Assembly (NCBI GenBank): GCA_934454655.1
Contig: CAKSFK010000015.1
Span: 1 to 50,934 of the forward strand
DNA: 50,934 bases
Source of the DNA: an uncultured Eubacteriales bacterium
Lineage (GTDB): Bacteria > Bacillota > Clostridia > Oscillospirales > Acutalibacteraceae
Reading direction: 5' to 3'
The position numbers were made by a program, and so were the translations under genes. The notes below the pieces were generated by a model. It was not told the origin of the DNA, did no database searches, and saw only the letters and a program-made list of their open reading frames with translations. Shown piece after piece: positions 6,863-14,246 of the stretch (position 1 is the first letter of the stretch; each line of letters opens with the position of its first letter).

Positions 6863-8203
6863 TTGCTCCTTGATTTTATTAACCTTAAAGACGGAAAAGA
6901 GGTAATGTATTTAAGGCTTTCAAACCGTATTGCCGAAGCGGCAAGGGACGGAGTTATAAAAAAGGGCGAAAAACTGCCTTCAATAAGGGAAGCGGCTCAT
7001 CAGCTTTCGGTAAGCAGAACAACGGTTGAGAACGCGTATTTAAAGCTTTGCATTGAGGGGATTGCCGAGAGCAGACCGCAAAGGGGATATTTTGTGTGCG
7101 GTGTTCCGCGGGAGGTGCCGCCGAAAAATAACAGCGCGGAAGATAATCGCAGCATTAAATATGATTTTTCGGGCAGGGGCATAGACGCGGCGGCGGCAGA
7201 CACCGATTTCTGGAAAAAGACCGTCCGCGAGGTGCTGCGCGACACTGAAGAACTTACAACATACGGCGACCCGCAGGGTGAGCGCGGGCTCAGGGAAGCG
7301 CTTGCCGCTTATACATATAAGGCGCGCGGCGTAAGGACTAATGCCGATAACATTGTGGTGGGGGCGGGAATAGGACCGCTTTTGTGTATTCTTTGCGGAA
7401 TAACCGAAAAAAAAACCGCCGCGTTTGAGGGAATAGGCTTTGAACAGGCAAAGCAGATATTCAGTGATTACGGAATAAAAACATTACAGCTGCCCTGCGA
7501 TAAAAACGGGGTAAAGCCCGACGCGCTTGAGGAAAGCGGTGCCGATACGCTGTTTTTACAGCCATCACTGCTTTCAAAAATAAGCGTAACGGGGCTGTCG
7601 GCACGGCGGAACAAGCTGGTGCTTTGGGCAGGCAAAAAGGAAAACCGGCTTATAATTGAGGACGACTACAACGGCGAACTCAGGTATACCGCCCGCACCG
7701 CCTCGGCTTTTCAGGGTAAACTGCCCGACAATACGGTATACATAGGCAGTTTTTCAAAACTGCTCTTACCAAGCGTAAGAATAGCGTATATGGTTTTGCC
7801 CGACGGGGTTGCCGAAAAATTCAGGCGGCGTATGGGGGTTTACAACCAAACCTGCGGCAAGGTTGAGCAGCTTGCACTTAAAAGCTATATTGAGAGCGGT
7901 GCGCTTGAAAAGCACCTTAAAAGGCTGAGGAAGCTTTACTACCGCAAAAGCCTTGTTCTTACCGACGAGCTTAAAAAGGCATTTCCGAATGCTGAAATTA
8001 CGCATTATGAATCCTCGCTTACTCTGAGCGTGAAATTTAAGGAAACGGACAGCGCCGAGGCGATTTATAAATCAGCCTTAAGCCGCGGGATAAAGCTTGC
8101 GGCGGCAAAAAGCGGGAACGAGGTGCGGCTGTGCTTTGCGGGGATACCCGAAAACGATATTCCGTCGGCTGTAAACGCCCTTGCACTGTGCCGCAATTGT
8201 TGA
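6863..8203 (+). CDS. MocR/PdxR-type GntR-family regulator with aminotransferase-like domain
   Basis: A two-domain transcription factor. Residues about 12-75 form a GntR winged helix (KGEKLPSIREAAHQLSVSRT). Residues about 95-446 form a fold-type I aminotransferase-like domain. The expected PLP-lysine is in SFSKLLLPSVRIAY (about residue 298) and the Asp/Tyr cofactor contacts are in EDDYNGEL. MocR proteins sense PLP or an amine and often control vitamin B6 genes (PdxR) or amine catabolism. The divergent ECF transporter makes B6 control the leading inference. The start is uncertain: I use the TTG at 6863 because AAAGGA lies nine bases upstream. TTG 6845 and ATG 6905 are alternatives. Confidence 0.87.
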   Translation: MLLDFINLKDGKEVMYLRLSNRIAEAARDGVIKKGEKLPSIREAAHQLSVSRTTVENAYLKLCIEGIAESRPQRGYFVCGVPREVPPKNNSAEDNRSIKYDFSGRGIDAAAADTDFWKKTVREVLRDTEELTTYGDPQGERGLREALAAYTYKARGVRTNADNIVVGAGIGPLLCILCGITEKKTAAFEGIGFEQAKQIFSDYGIKTLQLPCDKNGVKPDALEESGADTLFLQPSLLSKISVTGLSARRNKLVLWAGKKENRLIIEDDYNGELRYTARTASAFQGKLPDNTVYIGSFSKLLLPSVRIAYMVLPDGVAEKFRRRMGVYNQTCGKVEQLALKSYIESGALEKHLKRLRKLYYRKSLVLTDELKKAFPNAEITHYESSLTLSVKFKETDSAEAIYKSALSRGIKLAAAKSGNEVRLCFAGIPENDIPSAVNALALCRNC

Positions 8204-8228
8204 CATAGCAAGGCGTATGTGGTAAATT
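8200..8228 (+). promoter_or_regulatory. Sigma-A-type promoter of the MATE gene
   Basis: A perfect TTGACA (8200-8205), a 17-bp spacer and TAAATT (8223-8228) begin within the stop codon of the MocR gene and lie about 45 bases before the MATE start. This would give the MATE gene and those behind it their own transcription start. Confidence 0.65.
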
Positions 8229-8271
8229 ATATCCGGGGTCACACTACGGAATAATATATGGGGATTCTTTG

Positions 8272-9618
8272 ATGAAAACATCACTTACAGAGGGCAGTGT
8301 GTTTAAAAATATCGTATTTTTTTCACTGCCTTATCTATTGTCTTACTTTTTACAGACTCTTTACGGAATGGCTGACCTTATCATTATCGGCAGGTTTAAC
8401 GGCGTCGCCGAAACCACCGCCGTTTCGGTGGGCAGTCAGGTAATGCATATGCTCACGGTTATGATTGTGGGGCTTGCAATGGGAACAACGGTGTGCATAG
8501 GTCACGCCGTCGGAAAAAATGACAGGCGCGAAGAGGAAAGGTGCATAGGAAATACCGTAACGCTTTTTGTTCTGCTTTCGGTTGTTGTAACCGCTGTGCT
8601 TTTACTGCTTGTAAAGCCGATAGTTGCGGTAATGTCAACACCTGCCGAAGCTGCGTCGGGTACGGCGGATTACCTAACCGTTTGCTTTTCAGGTATTCCG
8701 TTTATAACGGCGTATAACGTTATAGGCTCGGTTTACAGAGGTTTGGGCGACTCAAAAAGCCCTATGTATTTTATAGCGGTCGCCTGCGCCGCAAATATTG
8801 TTCTCGACCTTGTTTTTATCGGTGTTTTCAAAATGGGAGCGGCGGGAGCGGCTCTGGGCACCGTCTTGTCACAGCTTATAAGCGTTTTAATTTCGCTCAG
8901 GTTTTTCATAAGGAAAACAGGCGGCGCTTTTAAGTCCGATAATTTAAAGCCGAACCGCACAACCGCCGCGCGGATAATCAAAATCGGGCTGCCTGTCGCC
9001 GCGCAGGACGGTCTTATACAGATCGCCTTTATTGTAATTACGGTTATCGCAAACAGTCGCGGTCTTAATGACGCAGCGGCTGTGGGTATAGTTGAAAAAA
9101 TAATAAGCTTTGTTTTTCTGGTGCCGTCATCGCTTTTATCCGCCGTGTCGGCAATCGGAGCACAGAGCATCGGCGCGGGAAAACCGCGGCGCGCGCAGCT
9201 CACATTGCGCTACGCGGTGTTCACGGCGCTTGGCTTCGGCGTTGCGGTGTCGCTTATAATGCAGTTTGCGGCTCCTGCGGCAGTCGGGCTTTTCACCAAG
9301 GACAGCGCCGTTATATCGGCGGGCGGGCAATACCTTAAGGGCTATATTTTCGATTGCATTTTTGCAGGAATACATTTCAGTTTCAGCGGTTATTTCTGCG
9401 CCTGCGGCAAATCGTGGCTTTCATTTCTGCACAATATCACCGCCATAGCGCTTGTTCGCATTCCGTGGGCATACCTCACTTTGGTAATGTTCCCGTCAAC
9501 ACTTTATCCCATGGGGCTTGCAACCGCGGCGGGTTCGCTTGTTTCGGTTATTATATGTATTGCGGCATACGCCGTCTTAACACATAAAAAAGGCAATGAA
9601 AAGGAGAATGAATTATGA
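8272..9618 (+). CDS. MATE family efflux transporter
   Basis: A 448-residue integral membrane protein of the multidrug and toxic compound extrusion family, which exports cationic compounds using a sodium or proton gradient. It has about twelve hydrophobic helices in two related halves. Family features visible are SLPYLLSYFLQTLYGMADLIIIGRF at the N-terminus (a MatE opening) and AVGIVEKIISFVFLVPSSL in the second half. The start is the ATG at 8272, with GGGGA upstream; a TTG codon directly before it is not needed. It overlaps the next gene by four bases (ATGA). The substrate cannot be told. Confidence 0.93.
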   Translation: MKTSLTEGSVFKNIVFFSLPYLLSYFLQTLYGMADLIIIGRFNGVAETTAVSVGSQVMHMLTVMIVGLAMGTTVCIGHAVGKNDRREEERCIGNTVTLFVLLSVVVTAVLLLLVKPIVAVMSTPAEAASGTADYLTVCFSGIPFITAYNVIGSVYRGLGDSKSPMYFIAVACAANIVLDLVFIGVFKMGAAGAALGTVLSQLISVLISLRFFIRKTGGAFKSDNLKPNRTTAARIIKIGLPVAAQDGLIQIAFIVITVIANSRGLNDAAAVGIVEKIISFVFLVPSSLLSAVSAIGAQSIGAGKPRRAQLTLRYAVFTALGFGVAVSLIMQFAAPAAVGLFTKDSAVISAGGQYLKGYIFDCIFAGIHFSFSGYFCACGKSWLSFLHNITAIALVRIPWAYLTLVMFPSTLYPMGLATAAGSLVSVIICIAAYAVLTHKKGNEKENEL

Positions 9619-10340
9619 GGCTGCTTATAATACGTCACGGAGATCCCGATTATTCCGTAGATTCGCTTACAGAAAAGGGATTCCGCGAGGCGGAGCTTTT
9701 AAAGCAAAGACTGCTTAAAACCAAAATAGATTATTTTTACTCTTCGCCGCTGGGCAGGGCGCGTGCCACCGCAAAACCCACGCTAGATGCACTGGGAAAA
9801 ACGGCTGAGATTCACGATTGGCTCAGGGAATTTGACGGATACGCACTTGACCCGGAAAACGGGGAAAAAACGTACCCGTGGGACAGATATCCCGAATTTA
9901 TGGCTAAAAACGACGATTATTACGACTGCAAAAAGTGGATAAAAACACCGTTTATTCAAAGCGGTGATATTGAGGAAAAATATAAAACCGTGTGCGATGG
10001 GCTTGACGGTATTTTGGCGAGCCACGGATATGTTCATAACGGGCTTAATTTCAGCGTTGAAAAGGAAAACAGGGATACGCTTGCGTTTTTCTGTCATTTC
10101 GGGGTGGAATGTGTGCTTTTGTCGCATTTGCTGAACATTTCCCCAATGGCGCTGTGGCACGGGTTTGTGGCACTGCCGTCGTCCGTAACGGTGCTCACAA
10201 GCGAAGAAAGAAAGCAGGGAACGGCGTTTTTCAGGTGTAGCGGTTTCGGCGATATATCCCACCTCTACGCAGGAGATGAACCCGCCTCGTTCCAGGCAAG
10301 ATTCTGTGAAACCTATTCTGATTTTGAAGAGCGGCATTGA
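9615..10340 (+). CDS. Histidine phosphatase family protein
   Basis: A 241-residue member of the phosphoglycerate mutase-like histidine phosphatase superfamily. The phosphate-accepting histidine is in RHG at residues 7-9. A second conserved arginine is in YSSPLGRARATA, and the second catalytic histidine is probably in FFCHFG. These enzymes act on many small phosphoesters, and the substrate here is not evident. It overlaps the MATE gene start-to-stop and is followed two bases later by a flavoprotein gene, so all three appear translationally linked. The region between the motifs is longer than in minimal family members and aromatic (YPWDRYPEF), which suggests a specialised subgroup. Confidence 0.88.
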   Translation: MRLLIIRHGDPDYSVDSLTEKGFREAELLKQRLLKTKIDYFYSSPLGRARATAKPTLDALGKTAEIHDWLREFDGYALDPENGEKTYPWDRYPEFMAKNDDYYDCKKWIKTPFIQSGDIEEKYKTVCDGLDGILASHGYVHNGLNFSVEKENRDTLAFFCHFGVECVLLSHLLNISPMALWHGFVALPSSVTVLTSEERKQGTAFFRCSGFGDISHLYAGDEPASFQARFCETYSDFEERH

Positions 10341-10342
10341 TT

Positions 10343-11572
10343 ATGAAAGAGGACGTTATAATAATAGGAGGAGGGGCTGCCGGGCTTTGCGCGGCGGTAA
10401 CCTTAAAAAGACTTGACAGGAATTTATCGGTAAGACTTATTGAGGCACTTCCGAGAGTCGGGAAAAAGTTGGGGCTAACGGGAAACGGCAGGTGCAACAT
10501 TTCAAACCGTGAAATATCCGTTTCACGCTATCACGGCAAAAATCCGGATTTTGCGGAATTTGCGCTGAAAAAATACAACAGAACTGTGTGCGAGGATTTT
10601 TTTGCCGATTTGGGCGTGCCTTTTGTATATGAAAAGGACAAGGCATATCCTGCGTCACTTCAGGCGGCTTCGGTTGTGGATTGTCTGCGCTTTGCGGCGG
10701 ATGATCTGGGTGTTCTTGTCAACACCGAAACCAGAGTCGGGAATATACAGCTTACAAAGGACGGATATAAAGTAATAGCCGGGAACTTAAGCTTCTTTGC
10801 CGATAATGTTGTTGTTGCGGCAGGTCTGCTTTCGGGCGGGGAGGCTGTCGGGTGCAGGGGCGATATTATAGCACTGCTCAAAAGGTCCGGCTTTAAAACG
10901 GTGCCTATGTACCCGGCAATCGTTCAGCTTAAAACGAATACCGAAACCGTAAAACAGCTTAAAGGCATTAAAATAAATGCGGCGGTTACACTCAGCTGTG
11001 AGGGAAATGTTTTACGCCGCGAATACGGCGAGGTGCTTTTCTGCGATTACGGTCTTTCGGGTCCCCCCATACTTCAGGTTTCCGGAACTGCGGTAAAGCA
11101 CAAAAACTGCACCGTATCGCTTGACGCCGCAGGCGGTAATACCTTTAAGGAACTTGAGTTTGAACTCAGCCGCCGCGCAGAAAAATTGAAGAACAGAAAG
11201 CTTGAAGAGTTTTTCACGGGGATGTTAAACAAGCGCTTGGGACAGGTCGTGCTTAAAAATGCGGGACTTTCGCTTGCGTCACCGGTTTCGTCACTTAACG
11301 CGTCGGAAATACGCAAAATTGCCGCGGGACTTAAAAATATGTGCTTTACGGTTACGGGCAATACGGGCTTTACAAGCTCTCAGGTAACCTCGGGCGGGCT
11401 TGATACGTCCCAGTTTGACCCAAAAACCATGATGTGCCGCGAATGCCGTGGATTGTATGCTGTAGGCGAGATACTTGATATTGACGGCGACTGCGGCGGA
11501 TTTAACCTCCAGTGGGCTTGGTCAAGCGCAATGTGCGCGGCTAACGGAATAGCAAAAGGAAAAACAAAGTGA
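10343..11572 (+). CDS. HI0933/BaiN-type NAD(P)/FAD-dependent oxidoreductase
   Basis: A 409-residue flavoprotein of the HI0933 family (YhiN/BaiN group). The N-terminal FAD-binding motif IIIGGGAAGLCAA is at about residues 6-18, and the family signature GNGRCNISN follows near residue 50. The C-terminus contains GLYAVGEILDIDGDCGGFNLQWAW, the second FAD-contacting segment. Some relatives have been linked to reductive steps in bile-acid dehydroxylation, but most are uncharacterised, so no substrate is claimed. The start is the ATG at 10343, two bases after the previous stop. The gene ends overlapping the GTG start of a second flavoprotein, so the two are probably made together. Confidence 0.9.
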   Translation: MKEDVIIIGGGAAGLCAAVTLKRLDRNLSVRLIEALPRVGKKLGLTGNGRCNISNREISVSRYHGKNPDFAEFALKKYNRTVCEDFFADLGVPFVYEKDKAYPASLQAASVVDCLRFAADDLGVLVNTETRVGNIQLTKDGYKVIAGNLSFFADNVVVAAGLLSGGEAVGCRGDIIALLKRSGFKTVPMYPAIVQLKTNTETVKQLKGIKINAAVTLSCEGNVLRREYGEVLFCDYGLSGPPILQVSGTAVKHKNCTVSLDAAGGNTFKELEFELSRRAEKLKNRKLEEFFTGMLNKRLGQVVLKNAGLSLASPVSSLNASEIRKIAAGLKNMCFTVTGNTGFTSSQVTSGGLDTSQFDPKTMMCRECRGLYAVGEILDIDGDCGGFNLQWAWSSAMCAANGIAKGKTK

Positions 11573-13140
11573 TTATTGTAAATAATGTTAAAATTCCGCT
11601 CACAGCCGATTTCGGCAACCTCTGCGGCTATGCGGCGGCGGCATTGAAGGTTAAGGACAGCGATGTTATAGGCGCCTCGCTGTACAGAAAATCGGTTGAC
11701 GCAAGACACAAAAATGATGTGCATTTTTGCTGTTCGCTGTCCGTTGATGTGAAAAAAGAGGACTCAGTGCTTAAAAAAACAAAAAATGCCGCAAAATTAA
11801 AAGAGAACGTTTATGTGTGGAAAAGGTGTAAAAAAAAGCCTTCGGCTCGACCTGTTGTTGTGGGGTTCGGACCTGCGGGAATGTTTGCGGCGCTTGCGCT
11901 TGCACGAGCGGGACTTGAACCTGTGGTGCTTGAAAGGGGAAAGGACGCCGACTCAAGAACACGTGACGTGAAGGCTTTTTTTGCAGGCGGAAGGCTTGAC
12001 TGTAATTCAAACGTTCAATTCGGCGAGGGCGGAGCCGGTACTTTTTCGGACGGAAAACTTAATACGGGAATAAAGGATTATCGCTGCCGTGCCGTGCTTG
12101 AAGAGTTTGTAAAGCACGGCGCGCCGCAGAACATATTAACCGATTCAAAACCTCACATAGGTACCGATATTCTTGTAAACTTGGTTAAAAGCATAAGGGA
12201 AGAGATAATAAGTCTCGGCGGAACGGTCAGGTTCAGCGAGCGCCTTACGGGTATTAAAATAATGAACGGCAGGGTTGCGGCGGCGCAAACCGACAACACG
12301 GAGATACCATGCGGCGAGATAATTCTTGCAACGGGCCACTCTGCAAGAGATGTGTATTCTTTTCTTTCGGAAAGCGAAATTTGTATGGAGAGAAAACCGT
12401 TTTCGGTGGGGGTCAGAATCGAGCATCTTCAAAGGGACATAAACCGTGCGCTCTACGGTGATTTTGCGGACAGCCCCGCCCTCGGTGCAGCCGATTATAA
12501 GCTTGCCGTTCACCTTGAAAACGGCAGGGGAGTGTATACATTTTGTATGTGTCCCGGCGGAGAGGTCATAAACGCGTCAAGCGAAGAGGGCGGAATTGCC
12601 GTGAACGGTATGAGTTACAGCCGCCGCGACGGCGTAAACTCCAACAGCGCACTGCTTGTGGGAATTGACCCTGCGGATATTCCCGGGACGGATGTGCTCG
12701 GCGGATGCGAATTGCAAAGAAAAATCGAACGCGCGGCGGCAATGTCGGCAGGCGGCAGGGTTCCGATTACAACCGTCGGCAACTTTGTTTTCGGAGAGCC
12801 GTTTGAAATAACGAGGGTAAAACCCACCGTAAAGCCCGACTGTGCGTGGGCTGATCTTAACACCCTGTTTCCGGGTTTTGTTACCGAAAGTTTAAAGGTT
12901 GGAATAAAGGCTTTCGATAAAAAAATAAACGGCTTTGCCGACCGTGCCGCGGTGTTGACCGCGCCCGAAACCAGAAGCTCAGCTCCGGTGCGCGTTTTGC
13001 GTGGTGAAAACGGGCAGAGCATTAATTGCGCGGGGCTTTATCCCTGCGGAGAGGGAGCGGGATATGCGGGCGGAATCATGTCCGCCGCGACCGACGGCAT
13101 TAAAACGGCGGAAAAAATAATTTCAAAAAACGAGGAGTAA
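11569..13140 (+). CDS. FAD-dependent dehydrogenase (COG2509-type)
   Basis: A 523-residue protein of the uncharacterised FAD-dependent dehydrogenase family often annotated COG2509. An N-terminal domain of about 90 residues precedes the FAD-binding motif VVVGFGPAGMFAALALARAG (about residues 96-115). Other family features are GGRLDCNSNVQFGEGGAGTFSDGKL around residue 140 and the C-terminal GLYPCGEGAGYAGGI. It starts with GTG at 11569, overlapping the stop of the preceding flavoprotein. The reaction is unknown. An expected nicotinamide partner or iron-sulfur subunit is not adjacent. The next gene, a lipoprotein, begins five bases later. Confidence 0.9.
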   Translation: MIIVNNVKIPLTADFGNLCGYAAAALKVKDSDVIGASLYRKSVDARHKNDVHFCCSLSVDVKKEDSVLKKTKNAAKLKENVYVWKRCKKKPSARPVVVGFGPAGMFAALALARAGLEPVVLERGKDADSRTRDVKAFFAGGRLDCNSNVQFGEGGAGTFSDGKLNTGIKDYRCRAVLEEFVKHGAPQNILTDSKPHIGTDILVNLVKSIREEIISLGGTVRFSERLTGIKIMNGRVAAAQTDNTEIPCGEIILATGHSARDVYSFLSESEICMERKPFSVGVRIEHLQRDINRALYGDFADSPALGAADYKLAVHLENGRGVYTFCMCPGGEVINASSEEGGIAVNGMSYSRRDGVNSNSALLVGIDPADIPGTDVLGGCELQRKIERAAAMSAGGRVPITTVGNFVFGEPFEITRVKPTVKPDCAWADLNTLFPGFVTESLKVGIKAFDKKINGFADRAAVLTAPETRSSAPVRVLRGENGQSINCAGLYPCGEGAGYAGGIMSAATDGIKTAEKIISKNEE

Positions 13141-13145
13141 TATAC

Positions 13146-14039
13146 GTGAAAAGGAAACCGGCGGCTTTTTTGTGCATTCTGTTATCGGTATTGCTGTGCG
13201 GCTGTAATAAAGGGACTGATACCGCTTCGTCGGAAGACAGTTCACTTGCGTACACAAGAGCCGAATCATCTGAATATGTGAACTCGGCGGAAAGCCGCGC
13301 GGCAAGCAGTTCGGAAACAAGTGAAGCATCAGGCGGCGGGATGAACAGCACAAAACCTCGGACGTCCGATTCAAAACCGACTTCCGCTTGCAGTCACAGT
13401 TACAGAAAGTTTGTGTATCCGCCCTCCTGCAGAAACGGACATACGGATTATGAGTGTGAAAAATGCGGTTATAAGTACACCGATAATATCGTGCCGGTAA
13501 ACGGCAGGCACCTTTTCGGAAAATACCTTTGCGATAACTGCGGTGTTGCAGACCCCTCAAAACCCATACAGTCGCTTACGGTATGGTTGGGCAAACACGG
13601 CGGGCTGTCGGGCAACGGCAATTTTTACGAAATTCAAAAAACATACGGCGCAAAAAAATACGTTATTACGGTACAGACCGACCTGCGCGAAATAAACAGC
13701 GTTTGGTTCGACTGCTGCGACCCCTCAACCGGAAATACTTATTCGCTGGGTCTTTCGGATACGGCGGAATCGAATTACAGATATTCCGTATATGACGAAA
13801 AAGGCGTTCTTGCCGCTTATGTGCTGTTTGAAGATTTAAAGAACAGCGCGGTACGTTCAAAAAATCTTGATATTTCCGCGGCTCAATCTTGGAGCGCCGA
13901 AGGATATACGATTGATAAGGACGCGCTTTGCACGCAGACGGCGGACTTTTTTGATGAATTTATTTACGGTATAAATTCGGTGCTCGGTTCGATTAAATGC
14001 GGACTTACCGTAAACGATTTCGGGTTCAAAACGTTTTAA
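13146..14039 (+). CDS. Hypothetical lipoprotein with Cys/His ribbon motifs
   Basis: I do not recognise the function. The 297-residue product begins with a lipoprotein signal peptide (hydrophobic 6-17, lipobox LCGC with Cys-20), so it is probably anchored outside the membrane. A Ser/Glu-rich low-complexity linker spans about 25-80. Residues about 82-136 hold CSHSY, CRNGHTDYECEKCGYKY and HLFGKYLCDNCG, a pattern of paired CxxC with Tyr/His. Similar ribbon-like modules are common in surface proteins of gut Clostridia. The remainder (about 140-297) looks like a soluble beta-rich domain. The GTG start has GAGGAG upstream. It ends the run that begins with the MATE gene. Confidence 0.8.
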   Translation: MKRKPAAFLCILLSVLLCGCNKGTDTASSEDSSLAYTRAESSEYVNSAESRAASSSETSEASGGGMNSTKPRTSDSKPTSACSHSYRKFVYPPSCRNGHTDYECEKCGYKYTDNIVPVNGRHLFGKYLCDNCGVADPSKPIQSLTVWLGKHGGLSGNGNFYEIQKTYGAKKYVITVQTDLREINSVWFDCCDPSTGNTYSLGLSDTAESNYRYSVYDEKGVLAAYVLFEDLKNSAVRSKNLDISAAQSWSAEGYTIDKDALCTQTADFFDEFIYGINSVLGSIKCGLTVNDFGFKTF

Positions 14040-14071
14040 AACGGAAAAGGAAAAGATAATTAAGAAAATGC

Positions 14072-14100
14072 TTGACTTAAGGGGAGATTTGGTATATAAT
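14072..14100 (+). promoter_or_regulatory. Sigma-A-type promoter of rpoBC
   Basis: TTGACT (14072-14077), a 17-bp spacer and a perfect TATAAT (14095-14100) give a near-consensus promoter. The resulting untranslated leader is about 140 bases. Confidence 0.88.
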
Positions 14101-14246
14101 AATGAATTACTAATGATGATGGGGGATTTTGCGCCTTTTTCGACTTTTGTCTTGGTATAAGAGCATAAAAATCCGCAATTTTTCCGTCGGAATGTGTGCT
14201 ACTGCGGCGTTTGCCGTAAAATATTCGGAGGAGTGATTGTAGACCT
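14101..14246 (+). promoter_or_regulatory. Long 5' leader of rpoB
   Basis: The region between promoter and rpoB can fold: GGATTTTGC near 14124 can pair with GCATAAAAATCC near 14160, and CGGCGTTTGCCG near 14206 forms a small hairpin. GGAGGAG at 14227-14233 is the ribosome site, about 13 bases from the ATG, which is longer than usual. No known leader family is recognised. Confidence 0.35.
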
